Below are positions 37,508-45,635 of a stretch of 64,000 nucleotides of DNA, one piece after another. The notes under the pieces are model-generated. The model was not told the DNA's origin and made no database searches. It saw only the letters and a program-made list of their open reading frames with translations. The position numbers were made by a program, and so were the translations under genes. Numbering within the stretch: position 1 is the first letter of the stretch; each line of letters begins with the position of its first letter. This DNA comes from Dietzia natronolimnaea (lineage in GTDB: Bacteria; Actinomycetota; Actinomycetes; Mycobacteriales; Mycobacteriaceae): NCBI RefSeq assembly GCF_002289575.1, contig NZ_NTGA01000016.1, positions 1 through 64,000 on the forward strand, read 5' to 3'.

Positions 37508-38620
37508 GTGAAGACCAAGGCAGCAGTACTGTTCGACCTCCACAAGCCGTTCGAGATCATCGAGCTCGACCTCGACGATCCCGGCCCCGGCGAGGTCCTG
37601 ATCAAGTACACGGCCGCGGGCCTGTGCCACTCCGACCTACACCTGTCCGACGGCTCCCTCCCGCCGCGCTTCCCGATCGTCGGCGGACACGAGGGTGCCG
37701 GCGTCATCGAGGCCGTGGGCGTGGGGGTGACCAAGGTCAAGCCCGGCGACCATGTGGTGTGCTCCTTCATCCCCAACTGCGGCACCTGCCGGTACTGCTC
37801 GACCGGGCGCCAGAACCTGTGCGACATGGGTGCGACCATCCTCGACGGCCACATGCCCGACGGCACCTTCCGCTTCCGGGCGGACGGCAAGGAGTTCGGC
37901 GCCATGTGCATGCTCGGCACCTTCTCCGAGCGCTCGGTGATCTCGCAGCACTCGGTGGTCAAGGTCGACGACTGGCTGCCGCTCGACAAGGCCGTCCTGG
38001 TGGGCTGCGGCGTGCCCTCCGGCTGGGGCACCGCCACCTACGCGGGCAACGTGCGCCAGGGCGACACCGTGGTGATCTACGGGATCGGCGGGCTCGGCAT
38101 CAACGCCGTCCAGGGCGCCGTGCACTCGGGGGCCCGTCACGTGGTGGTGGTGGACCCCGTCCAGTTCAAGCGCGACGAGGCCCTGAAGTTCGGCGCCACC
38201 CACGCGTTCGCCGACGCCGCCGAGGCCCACGCCGAGGTGGAGAAGCTCACCTGGGGCCAGATGGCGGACCAGGCGCTCATCCTGGTGGGCACCGTCGAGG
38301 AGAAGGTTGTCTCGAGCGCCTTCGACGTGATCGGCAAGGGCGGCAGGGTGGTGATCACCGGACTGGGCAACATGACGGAGAACACCGTGCAGGTCAACGG
38401 CACGATGATGGCCCTCTTCGGAAAGACCATCACGGGCACCCTCTTCGGCTCGGCCAACCCGCAGTACGACATCGTCAAGCTGCTGCGCCTGTACGACGAG
38501 GGCAAGCTCAAGCTGGACGAGCTCATCACCACGACCTACTCGCTCGACCAGGTCAACGAGGGATACCAGGACCTGCAGGACGGGAAGATCATGCGCGGCG
38601 TGATCATCCACGACGCCTGA
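37508..38620 (+). CDS. NDMA-dependent (nicotinoprotein) alcohol dehydrogenase
   Basis: A 370-residue zinc-type MDR alcohol dehydrogenase of the NDMA-dependent family (TIGR03989 type), which keeps NADH bound and passes electrons to mycofactocin or the artificial acceptor NDMA. Catalytic zinc ligands are Cys40 and His61 (with Glu62); structural zinc ligands are Cys91, 94, 97 and 105. GIGGLGINAVQGA is the NAD motif, and the extra segment FSERSVISQHSVVKVDDWLPL fits the family. GTG 37508 has GAAAGGA upstream. No mycofactocin gene lies in the window. The gene is followed by a very strong hairpin. Confidence 0.9.
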   Translation: MKTKAAVLFDLHKPFEIIELDLDDPGPGEVLIKYTAAGLCHSDLHLSDGSLPPRFPIVGGHEGAGVIEAVGVGVTKVKPGDHVVCSFIPNCGTCRYCSTGRQNLCDMGATILDGHMPDGTFRFRADGKEFGAMCMLGTFSERSVISQHSVVKVDDWLPLDKAVLVGCGVPSGWGTATYAGNVRQGDTVVIYGIGGLGINAVQGAVHSGARHVVVVDPVQFKRDEALKFGATHAFADAAEAHAEVEKLTWGQMADQALILVGTVEEKVVSSAFDVIGKGGRVVITGLGNMTENTVQVNGTMMALFGKTITGTLFGSANPQYDIVKLLRLYDEGKLKLDELITTTYSLDQVNEGYQDLQDGKIMRGVIIHDA

Positions 38621-38643
38621 CCCGGCACCGCCCGACCGCCGCG

Positions 38644-38697
38644 GCCAACGACTGTGCGCGCCGCCCCGATCCCGGGGTGGCGCGCGCAGTCGTTGGC
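38644..38697 (+). terminator. long hairpin terminator after alcohol dehydrogenase
   Basis: GCCAACGACTG (38644-38654) pairs perfectly with CAGTCGTTGGC (38687-38697), and the inner GCGCGCC/GGCGCGC and CCCC/GGGG segments extend the stem with few mismatches to a small loop. It lies 24 bp after the stop of the alcohol dehydrogenase. Confidence 0.85.
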
Positions 38698-38709
38698 GAA
38701 GGAATGGCG

Positions 38710-38751
38710 GGCAGGCGCTCCCGCAGATGGCGTCTCGCGCGAGCGCCTGCC
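38710..38751. repeat. 11-bp inverted repeat with AGACGCCAT-family core
   Basis: GGCAGGCGCTC (38710-38720) and GAGCGCCTGCC (38741-38751) are perfect inverses. The loop contains ATGGCGTCTCGCGC, the same word that occurs in the 38763-38832 hairpin and near 1288-1320. Confidence 0.75.
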
Positions 38752-38762
38752 AGGTCAGCGCA

Positions 38763-38832
38763 CAGCCGCACGCCGGGATGGCGTCTCGCCCGCACCGCGG
38801 CTCACGCGAGACGCCATCCCGGCGTGCGGCTG
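38763..38832. repeat. 27-bp perfect inverted repeat
   Basis: Positions 38763-38789 and 38806-38832 are exact inverse complements (27 of 27) around a 16-bp loop. The arms contain GGGATGGCGTCTCGC and its inverse. It is the third hairpin in the 38621-38844 gap between the convergent alcohol dehydrogenase and SDR genes; the downstream arm ends 13 bp before the SDR stop. It may act as a bidirectional terminator or be a mobile palindromic repeat. Confidence 0.85.
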
Positions 38833-38844
38833 CGTTGGGCCGGC

Positions 38845-39768
38845 TCAGGGCGTGGGGGCGCCGCCGGTGACCGAGAGCGTGTTCCCGGTGGTGTACGAGG
38901 ACTCGTCAGAGGCCAGGTAGACGTACGCGCCCGCCATCTCGACCGGCTGCCCGGGCCGGCCCAGCGGGTTCTTGTGCCCGAAGGTCGGCAGCTTCTCGGG
39001 CTTCTGCCCGCCGCTCACCTGCAGCGCGGTCCAGAACGGCCCGGGTGCGACGGCGTTGACGCGGATACCGCGCGGCGCGAGCTGCTGCGCGAGCGACTTG
39101 GACATGGTGTTGACCGCAGCGCGCGAGGTGGCGTAGTCCACGAGACCCGGCGACGGCGTGTACGCCTGCACCGACGAGGTGAAGATCACGCTCGACCCGG
39201 GCTGCAGGTGCCCCAGCGCCTCCTGCATCATCCAGAACGGGGCCGAGATGTTGACGTTCATCGTCTCTGCCCACTGCTCGGAGGTCAGGTCCTCGAGGTG
39301 CTCGACGAAGGTCTGCCGTGCGGCGTTGAGCACGAGCACGTCCAGCCCGCCGAGACCGGCGACGGCGTCGCGGACGATCCCGCGCGCGACGGCCTCGTCC
39401 CCGACATCGCCGGGGAGCAGGACGCAGGTCCGCCCGGCCGCGCGCACGAGCTCGGCCACGTCGTCGGCGTCGGACTGCTCCGAGGGCAGGTAGCCGATCG
39501 CCACGTCGGCACCCTCCCGTGCGTAGGCGATGGCCACCGCGCGGCCGATCCCGGAGTCGCCACCGGTGATCAGCGCCCGCCGCCCGGTGAGCCGACCGTG
39601 GCCGACGTAGGTGTCCTCCCCGTGGTCGGCGGGCGGATCCAACTCGGAGGCCAACCCCGGAACCGGCTGCTGCTGAATCGGCACCTCGATCTGGTACTTC
39701 GCCGTCGGGTCGACGAGACCGGTGTCCCCGGACTGGTCAGAGGGTTGAAGTGTCGGATCGGTGGTCAC
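38845..39768 (-). CDS. short-chain dehydrogenase, stress-type (YhdF/YghA-like)
   Basis: A 307-residue SDR with the long N-terminal extension typical of general-stress SDRs (TAKYQIEVPIQQQPVPGLASELDPPADHGED). The cofactor motif is TGGDSGIG, NAAR replaces NNAG, and the catalytic residues fall in TSSVQAYTPSPGLVDYATSRAAV. VNAVAPGPFWTAL and TGNTLSVTGG finish the fold. GTG 39768 has GGGAGG upstream. It is convergent with the alcohol dehydrogenase across the hairpin cluster. Substrate unknown. Confidence 0.88.
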   Translation of the reverse strand: MTTDPTLQPSDQSGDTGLVDPTAKYQIEVPIQQQPVPGLASELDPPADHGEDTYVGHGRLTGRRALITGGDSGIGRAVAIAYAREGADVAIGYLPSEQSDADDVAELVRAAGRTCVLLPGDVGDEAVARGIVRDAVAGLGGLDVLVLNAARQTFVEHLEDLTSEQWAETMNVNISAPFWMMQEALGHLQPGSSVIFTSSVQAYTPSPGLVDYATSRAAVNTMSKSLAQQLAPRGIRVNAVAPGPFWTALQVSGGQKPEKLPTFGHKNPLGRPGQPVEMAGAYVYLASDESSYTTGNTLSVTGGAPTP

Positions 39769-39887
39769 GGATGCCTCCCTGGTCGTCTGGACTCCCGACC
39801 GTACGCCTCCGGCGACCGGATGCGAGTGGGCCCGGAATCACCCACAATGCGGGCACGACAGACGTCAACCGAACCGAAGGAGTGGGC

Positions 39888-40112
39888 ATGCCCCGTTACC
39901 GCGTGATCGATCCCGAGCAGAACGTCATCGAGGAGAAGGAATTCGCTGACGACACCAAGGCCTACGACTGGTTCAAGACCGTGGAGGTGCCCGACGACGC
40001 TCTCGGGTACGCCATGGAGGTCGACATGGACGGTGAGTGGACCCGCTTCGAGATCAACGACGGCGGCACCAACACCTCCCCCGCAGCCGACGAGGGCACC
40101 GGCGTGGCCTGA
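39888..40112 (+). CDS. small acidic protein of unknown function
   Basis: A 74-residue protein starting at ATG 39888 with GAAGGAG upstream. The sequence (PRYRVIDPEQNVIEEKEFAD, then DWFKTVEVPDDALGYAMEV) suggests a small compact alpha/beta fold with an acidic Gly/Thr-rich tail. It is divergent from the SDR (119-bp gap) and is followed by a strong hairpin at 40157-40200. I do not recognise a family. Confidence 0.7.
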   Translation: MPRYRVIDPEQNVIEEKEFADDTKAYDWFKTVEVPDDALGYAMEVDMDGEWTRFEINDGGTNTSPAADEGTGVA

Positions 40113-40156
40113 TCTGCCACACCGGCAGAAGACCTCCGGCCACTCGGCCGAGCACG

Positions 40157-40200
40157 ACGGGCCGACTCCCCCATCACGACGCCCAGGGGGGTCGGCCCGT
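40157..40200 (+). terminator. hairpin terminator after small acidic protein
   Basis: ACGGGCCGAC (40157-40166) pairs perfectly with GTCGGCCCGT (40191-40200), and CCCCC/GGGGG extends it past a single bulged T. It lies between the small acidic gene and the convergent PfkB-kinase gene and may serve both. Confidence 0.8.
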
Positions 40201-40236
40201 TCGCGTCGCGGTCAGCCGTTCGCGTCGCGGTCAGCC
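40199..40236. repeat. 19-bp tandem repeat, two copies
   Basis: Two perfect 19-bp units GTTCGCGTCGCGGTCAGCC start at 40199 and 40218, followed by a degenerate third copy. They lie in the gap between the hairpin at 40157-40200 and the PfkB-kinase stop at 40279. Confidence 0.8.
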
Positions 40237-40278
40237 AATCGCGTCACGGATTGGCCCGCCGGGCTCAGCCCGCCTGGC

Positions 40279-41223
40279 TCAGCCCGCCGACGCCGATCGG
40301 GCGAACTCGACCACGGACTCCAGGTCGTAGCTGCCTGCGGTGGTGCCGAGCCCCTGGGCAACCTGCGCCGCGACCGCGCAGCCGAGCACCGCGGACTCCC
40401 GCAGATCGCGACCGAGATGACGCCCCACCAGGAAGCCGGCCGAGAACGAGTCCCCGCAGCCGGTGGTGTCGACGACGTCGATCGGGAAGGCGGGGACCGC
40501 GAGGGCCTCGTCCGGTGTGACGACGAGCGCGCCGTCGGCGCCCGCGGTGAGGGCCACGCACGACACCCCCCGCTCGATCAGCATGCGCGCCCCCTCCGCC
40601 AGCGACTCGGCGCCGGTGAAGCCGCGGACCTGGTCGTCGTTGGGCAGGAGGTAGTCCACGTGCGGCAGGGCGTCGGCGATCCACTCGAGCATGCCCGGGT
40701 CGCCGTCGGCGAGCACGTCGACCGACGTGGTGATCCCCTTGCCGCGGGCACGGGCGAGCAGTTCGCCCGCCGCCGGGCCGCCCAGGAACTCGGGCCCGCC
40801 CAGATGCAGGTGCGTGAGCCCCTCGAGCGCGTCGTCGTCGAGGTCGTCCAGGGTGAACGCGCCGTTCGCGCCGATGCAGTGCCACGCGGGGCGGTCCCCG
40901 TTGGGGCGCACGGGGATCACCGACGCGGACGTCTGCGCATCGGTCTTGGTCACGAGCCCACCGACGTCCACGCCCTCGTCGCCCAGCAGGGCCGTCAGGG
41001 TGCGTCCGATGGAGTCGGCGCCGACCGCGCCGATGCTGCGGACCCCGGCCCCCAGCCGGCTGAGCACCACTGCCGTGCCCCCGGCGGTGCCGGCCGGGGA
41101 GAAGGCGATGGTGTCCACCAGGGCGCCGGCAGAGCCCTCCGGGATGGAGTCGATCCCGATCGCGTGGACGTCGAGGACGTGCACCCCGACCGTCGCGATG
41201 GTCATGGAGGAGATGTCGGTCAT
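40279..41223 (-). CDS. PfkB-family sugar kinase
   Basis: A 314-residue ribokinase-like kinase. Typical elements are GGTAVVLSRLGAGVRSIGAVGADSIG near the N-terminus, DYLLPNDDQVRG, and the signature DVVDTTGCGDSFSAGFLVG with the catalytic aspartate. It is the last gene of a five-gene unit, its ATG 41223 overlapping the aldolase stop by 4 bp. Together with the aldolase it could phosphorylate and cleave a sugar or deoxysugar; the actual substrate is not predictable. Confidence 0.88.
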   Translation of the reverse strand: MTDISSMTIATVGVHVLDVHAIGIDSIPEGSAGALVDTIAFSPAGTAGGTAVVLSRLGAGVRSIGAVGADSIGRTLTALLGDEGVDVGGLVTKTDAQTSASVIPVRPNGDRPAWHCIGANGAFTLDDLDDDALEGLTHLHLGGPEFLGGPAAGELLARARGKGITTSVDVLADGDPGMLEWIADALPHVDYLLPNDDQVRGFTGAESLAEGARMLIERGVSCVALTAGADGALVVTPDEALAVPAFPIDVVDTTGCGDSFSAGFLVGRHLGRDLRESAVLGCAVAAQVAQGLGTTAGSYDLESVVEFARSASAG

Positions 41224-41915
41224 TGCGGGTGCTCCTTGGTGGTTCCGTACTGGAGGGTGATCGCCTGGACGACCGCGTCGTGTTGCTGCGCCCCGGTGAG
41301 GGCCCGCGGCGTGCCCATCCCACTCGCGCGGACGTGCAGGGCCGCCAGCCACTCGAGCAGCAGTGCGTTGTCGAGGGCCTTGTCGAGGGAGGATCCCACC
41401 GCCACCGAGCCGTGGTTGGCCATGAGGACCGCCTGCCGGTCGCGCAGGGCGTCCACGACGAGGTCGGCGAGCTCAGGGGTGCCGAACGTGGCGTAGGGCG
41501 CCACCCGGATCTCCCCGCCCAGCAGCAGCTGCTGGTAGTGGAGCACGGGCAGCGCGTCCATCCCGGCCACGCAGGCGACGGCGGTGGAGAAGGGGGCGTG
41601 GGTGTGGACGACGGCCTGCGCCTGCGTGCGGGCGTAGATGCCCAGATGCAGGCCGAGCTCGGACGTCGGCGCGAGTCGGCCGTCGACGTGCTCCCCGGTC
41701 GCGTCCACCACGGTGACGTCGTCGGCGCGGCAGTCGGCCAGCACCACCCCGGTGCCCGTCACGGCGACCAGCCCGTCGCCCACGCGGGCCGAGACGTTGC
41801 CGGCGGTGCCGATGAGCACGCCCTCAGCGGCCAACCGCCTGGCGGTCGCGGCGACCTCCTCGCGACCCCGTGACGACTGCTCACCTGCCCGGGGCGACCC
41901 CGTCGTCGTCATCAT
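41220..41915 (-). CDS. class II (FucA-like) aldolase
   Basis: A 231-residue class II aldolase/adducin-fold protein. The zinc site is visible: the acidic SELGLHLGIY, the HTH pair in AVVHTHAPFSTAVA and the histidine in [32 protein letters not shown] is the substrate phosphate loop. ATG 41915 overlaps the SRPBCC stop by 4 bp; a second ATG follows directly at 41912. Relatives cleave fuculose- or ribulose-phosphates to DHAP plus an aldehyde. Confidence 0.88.
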   Translation of the reverse strand: MMTTTGSPRAGEQSSRGREEVAATARRLAAEGVLIGTAGNVSARVGDGLVAVTGTGVVLADCRADDVTVVDATGEHVDGRLAPTSELGLHLGIYARTQAQAVVHTHAPFSTAVACVAGMDALPVLHYQQLLLGGEIRVAPYATFGTPELADLVVDALRDRQAVLMANHGSVAVGSSLDKALDNALLLEWLAALHVRASGMGTPRALTGAQQHDAVVQAITLQYGTTKEHPQ

Positions 41916-42391
41916 CCACCGGCCTGGTCGATGCCGCGTTCGGCGAGCACCACGTCCTCGAGCGTCGCCATGGACCGGCGGAACTGGCCGGTGAGCGTCG
42001 ACCTGAGGACGGGGGCGAGGAGACGACCGAGGGGGCCGAGGCCGACCCGGCAGTCGACTCTGTAGGTCATCAGGGTGGCCGCCGTGCCGAGCGGCTCGAA
42101 GCGGAAGGTGTTGACCATGTCGTGCAGCGGTGCGAAACCGGTCCCGGAGTCCACCCTGAGTGAGTGCGGCTCGATCGTCCCGACCGTCCACACCGACCGC
42201 GTCGTGAGCGGCCCGAGCGTCCGGTTGTGCTCGGAGTAGGTCTCGCCGACGGTCGCCGTCCCGTGGTGGGCGGTGACCTCCAGGACACCGTCGACCCACT
42301 CGGCGTACCGGGCGGTGTCGTCGATGACGGCCCAGATGTCCTCGACCGGGGCGGCCAGTCGCTGTTGTACGGAGACGGTCAGACGGGTCAC
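41912..42391 (-). CDS. SRPBCC (polyketide cyclase/Bet v 1-like) family protein (1)
   Basis: A 159-residue START-like protein with the family layout: TVSVQQRLAAPVEDIWAVIDDTARYAEWVDGVLEVT, a central beta sheet (HSLRVDSGTGFAPLHDMVNTF) and a C-terminal long helix. Such proteins bind hydrophobic ligands. GTG 42391 has GGAGG upstream and overlaps the amine-oxidase stop by 4 bp. Being inside a coupled five-gene unit, it probably handles an intermediate of that pathway. Confidence 0.82.
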   Translation of the reverse strand: MTRLTVSVQQRLAAPVEDIWAVIDDTARYAEWVDGVLEVTAHHGTATVGETYSEHNRTLGPLTTRSVWTVGTIEPHSLRVDSGTGFAPLHDMVNTFRFEPLGTAATLMTYRVDCRVGLGPLGRLLAPVLRSTLTGQFRRSMATLEDVVLAERGIDQAGG

Positions 42392-43806
42392 GAGAGTCCT
42401 CCTGAGTGTGCGATCGCGGCGCGGGCGGCGGCCTGTCCGGAGCGGACGGCTCCGTCCATGTAACCGTTCCAGTAGTCGGAGTGTTCGGCGCCGGCCCAGT
42501 GCACACGGCTGTGCGGGCTGCTGTGCGGGGTGCTGGGCGGGCTGTCGAGCGGCCGGTCGCGCCAGCGCCCGAGCGTGGTGAGGACCCCGGGGCCCAGGAC
42601 CGCGGTCGGGCCACCCCGGGTCCAGCGCTCCGCGGTCCAGTCCTTCTCGAAGTACCCCACGGGCGCCAGGGCGGCGGGGCCCACCACCCGGGCGAAGCTC
42701 TGGAGCACCGCTCCGCCCCGCTGCCTCGCGGACCGTGGAGCCCACGTCCGCCACCCCGCGCCCCCGACGAATCCCATGAGGATCCCGGGCGACCCGCTCG
42801 GCGGGGTGTTGTCGAACATCGAGCACACCGGCTGGCCGCCCCCACGGAAGACGCCCTGACCGGAGAGTCCGTCCTCCCGCCAGAACGGGCGCTCGTAGAC
42901 GGCCTCGCACTTCATGAGCGTGCCGAAGGTCATCCTGCGGAACAGCGCGTCCTGGTGGGCGGGCAACTGCGGACTCCACTCGATCTCGGCCGCGAGGTGG
43001 GGCGGGACGGCGACGATGACCTGATCACCGTGGAAGACCCCCGCGTCGGTGGTGACGGTGACCCCGGTGGCGTGGTGATCGATCCGCCGGGCCGGGGCGC
43101 CGAGGGTGACGTCGTCTCCCAGTTCCTCGGCCATGAGCTGCGAGATCAGCTGCGACCCGCCGACGAACCGGGATTCCTGGGCACCACCGGCCACGCTGAT
43201 CATCCGGTCCAGCGAGCCGCGGTGGATCTCGTCACCCGCACCCGCGATGTACGCCAGGGCGGACAGCGCGGAGGTCTCGGACGCCGCCGCCCCGAACGCC
43301 GACCCGAGGAGGACCTCGACCAGCTCGACGCCGCCGGAACCGATCGCGCCGCGGCGCAGCCAGGTGGCCAGGCTCTGCTCGTCCAGGCGGCGCGCGTCGG
43401 GGTGCTCCCACGGCGCTGCCACATCGATCTCGCCACTCGTGCGGCCCAGTCGGGTGGTCGCCAGGGCGATGTCGGCGAGTGCGAGGCGGTCCGGCGGGAT
43501 GTCGCCGCGGAACCGTCGACTGCGCGAACCGTGGACGTAGACGGTGTCGCCGAGGGTGTTGGCGGGGAACGTCTGCACCCCGAGTTCCTCGGCGAGCCCC
43601 AGCACATGGTCCTGGGTGGGCCCGACGAACTGCCCTCCCGCCTCGACCACCTGTCCGTCGTCGAGCACGTGGTTGAGCGTGCGTCCGCCGACCCGGTCCC
43701 GCGCCTCGAGCACACGGACCGTACGTCCCGCCTCGACGAGCCGCCGCGCGGCGGTGAGTCCCGCCAGTCCCGCGCCGACCACGATGACGTCGACGCCGGC
43801 GCTCAC
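42388..43806 (-). CDS. flavin-containing amine oxidoreductase
   Basis: A 472-residue FAD enzyme of the monoamine-oxidase superfamily. The dinucleotide motif DVIVVGAGLAGLTAARRL begins at residue ~5, followed by GGRTLNH and EAGGQFVGPTQDHV. The C-terminal FAD signature HWAGAEHSDYWNGYMDGAVRSGQ is typical. The covalent-cysteine pattern of MAO-A/B is not seen. The product of its reaction would be an aldehyde plus ammonia, or an oxidised ring, which could feed the other genes. It starts at GTG 43806 overlapping the lipase stop. Confidence 0.88.
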   Translation of the reverse strand: MSAGVDVIVVGAGLAGLTAARRLVEAGRTVRVLEARDRVGGRTLNHVLDDGQVVEAGGQFVGPTQDHVLGLAEELGVQTFPANTLGDTVYVHGSRSRRFRGDIPPDRLALADIALATTRLGRTSGEIDVAAPWEHPDARRLDEQSLATWLRRGAIGSGGVELVEVLLGSAFGAAASETSALSALAYIAGAGDEIHRGSLDRMISVAGGAQESRFVGGSQLISQLMAEELGDDVTLGAPARRIDHHATGVTVTTDAGVFHGDQVIVAVPPHLAAEIEWSPQLPAHQDALFRRMTFGTLMKCEAVYERPFWREDGLSGQGVFRGGGQPVCSMFDNTPPSGSPGILMGFVGGAGWRTWAPRSARQRGGAVLQSFARVVGPAALAPVGYFEKDWTAERWTRGGPTAVLGPGVLTTLGRWRDRPLDSPPSTPHSSPHSRVHWAGAEHSDYWNGYMDGAVRSGQAAARAAIAHSGGLS

Positions 43807-44891
43807 CCCTCGCCCCCGGGGGACAGGTCGGTGGCGGTGCGCGCGACCAGGCGGGTGTGGAGGACGCCCACCGCTTCGAGCAGCGCGTCCCGGGCGGCGT
43901 GGCCCACGCCCGTGGCGTTGATCAGGCCGTGCACATGGCCACTGTGACGTCGGAGGGTCACGTCGACGCCCGCCTCGGACAGGGCGGCCGCGTAGCGTTC
44001 GCCCTCGTCGCGCAGCACGTCGAATCCGGCCACCACGACATAGGCCGGCGGCGCGTGGCCGAGCTCGTCGGCGAGGAGGGGCGAGACGCGCGGGTCCAGG
44101 GCCTGGTCGGGCTCGGTGAGGTAGTGGGACTTGTACCAGTCCATCTGGGCCTCGGTGAGGAAGAACCCGCGACCGAACAGCTCGTAGGACCGGTGCTTGG
44201 TGGACAGGTCCGTCACCGGGTTGAAGAGCACCTGCATGGCCGGCGGGGTCCACCCGGGTGCCCGGTGCAGCGACGCCACCGCGGCGAGGTTCCCGCCGGC
44301 GCTCTCGCCGCCGATCGCGATGGCCCGGGGGTCCAGGTCATACTCCTCGGCGTGCCCGACGATGTGCGCGAACGCCGCGAGGACGTCCTCCAGGCCCCCG
44401 GGGAACGGGTGCTCCGGGGCGAGCCGGTAGTCGATCGAGATGACGGTCAGCGGCGTGTGCGCGGCGAGGAATCGGGCCACCGAGTCCCCCGAGTCGAGGT
44501 TTCCCAGGACCCACCCGCCGCCGTGGAGATAGACCAGGGCGGCGCTCGGCCCCTCGATCCCCGCTGGCCGGTACAGCCGGGCGGGGATCGGGCCGTGGGG
44601 GCCGGGGATGGTGAGCGGACGGACGGTCTCGACCGGGGTCTGGTGACCGAAGACGAAGGCTTCTCCCGCGATCTGTTCCCTCCCCCGTTCCAGCGGGAGT
44701 TGCTCGAAGGTCTCCGACACCCCCAGGTTCAACAGCCGCGTGCCCACCTGGGCTTCGAGCCCGAGTTCCTGCCCGTCCACCCGGATGGGAGGCCCGGCGA
44801 TCAGCCGCTGGACCGGGGCGGGCGCCGCGCCGATGAGGCGGATGACGCGGCGGAGCACGCGTTCCCCGAGGGGCCTGTGAGCGGTGGTCAT
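43803..44891 (-). CDS. HSL-family alpha/beta hydrolase (lipase/esterase)
   Basis: A 362-residue hydrolase of the hormone-sensitive-lipase family. LVYLHGGGWVLG carries the oxyanion loop, GGESAGGNLAA holds the nucleophilic serine, AGFDVLRDEGE the catalytic aspartate and SGHVHGL the histidine. The N-terminal ~90 residues form the usual cap. It is the first gene of the coupled lipase-oxidase-SRPBCC-aldolase-kinase unit, and a 14-bp palindrome lies 56-69 bp upstream of ATG 44891. Confidence 0.9.
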   Translation of the reverse strand: MTTAHRPLGERVLRRVIRLIGAAPAPVQRLIAGPPIRVDGQELGLEAQVGTRLLNLGVSETFEQLPLERGREQIAGEAFVFGHQTPVETVRPLTIPGPHGPIPARLYRPAGIEGPSAALVYLHGGGWVLGNLDSGDSVARFLAAHTPLTVISIDYRLAPEHPFPGGLEDVLAAFAHIVGHAEEYDLDPRAIAIGGESAGGNLAAVASLHRAPGWTPPAMQVLFNPVTDLSTKHRSYELFGRGFFLTEAQMDWYKSHYLTEPDQALDPRVSPLLADELGHAPPAYVVVAGFDVLRDEGERYAAALSEAGVDVTLRRHSGHVHGLINATGVGHAARDALLEAVGVLHTRLVARTATDLSPGGEG

Positions 44892-44946
44892 GGGGCACTC
44901 GATTCTGCGGGACCGAACGTGGGGTCCGACCACCGTAAACCTAACT

Positions 44947-44960
44947 TGGACGAACGTCCA
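44947..44960 (-). promoter_or_regulatory. TetR-type palindrome before the lipase operon
   Basis: TGGACGAACGTCCA is an inverted repeat with six-base arms around AA. It lies in the 86-bp gap between the SRPBCC gene stop (44978) and the lipase start (44891). The size and symmetry fit a TetR-family operator; the TetR gene at 47511 is a candidate regulator by proximity only. Confidence 0.5.
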
Positions 44961-44977
44961 GTACTTCCCGCGGATCG

Positions 44978-45454
44978 TCAGCCGGCCGAGTCGTACTTCG
45001 CCGCCAACCGCGAGAGCGTCTGGGTGATCCCCTCCGCGTTCTTCCGCGCCATCCCGACGCGCTCCATGACCCTGCCGATCTTCGACTGACGGTTGTCGAA
45101 GCTCTCGGTGACCTCGGTCCGCCCGTCCGCGGTCGGGGTGAACTCCCACCGCCAGCGGTGTCCCGCGGGATGCGCCCATTCGACGACCTTGAGCACCGGG
45201 GTATCGACGTGCTCGGTGACGGTGGAGGTGATGCGGTACGGGACGCCGTACATGCGCATCTTCGTGGTGAACGTCGCCCCCTCGGACAGGGCGGCCGGGC
45301 CCGTGACGTTGTCGCGGACGGTCCCCGACCCGTCGACGAGCCCGTGTTTCGTGGGATCGTTGACCAGGGCGAAGAGCTCGTCGGCGGGGGCGTTGACGAC
45401 GACGCGCCGGGCGACGACGCGGGGGCCGCGGTCGACGGTGGTGATGGAGGTCAT
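44978..45454 (-). CDS. SRPBCC family protein (2)
   Basis: A 158-residue START-fold protein (VARRVVVNAPADELFALVNDPTKHGLVDGSGTV; HRWRWEFTPTADGRTEVTESFDNRQ), of the sub-branch often annotated as polyketide cyclase or 'dimethyladenosine transferase'-mislabelled proteins in mycobacteria. ATG 45454 is used; the frame is open to 45559 but the fold starts here. It lies upstream of the lipase operon on the same strand, separated by the palindrome at 44947-44960. Ligand unknown. Confidence 0.8.
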   Translation of the reverse strand: MTSITTVDRGPRVVARRVVVNAPADELFALVNDPTKHGLVDGSGTVRDNVTGPAALSEGATFTTKMRMYGVPYRITSTVTEHVDTPVLKVVEWAHPAGHRWRWEFTPTADGRTEVTESFDNRQSKIGRVMERVGMARKNAEGITQTLSRLAAKYDSAG

Positions 45455-45635
45455 GGGTGGGCCGGTCCTCTCGGGGAGACGTCGATGACGAGTCAGACCA
45501 CGACACGACTCGGGTCGGCGGGCCTGTCTGCCGACCACCGTACGCGCGGGTTCCGCCACGAACCCGGCCGATTACGGCATCATCTCCGGTGCACCCGGAC
45601 GACCGGAGATGAGCACTTTCTGGAAAGGACCCCCC

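Noticed and set aside
35872-39906. A very long plus-strand open frame of about 1340 codons across the dehydrogenase genes
   Set aside because: It runs through the aldehyde and alcohol dehydrogenase genes in the wrong frame and across hairpins and an opposite-strand SDR. The Arg-rich product has no recognisable domain.
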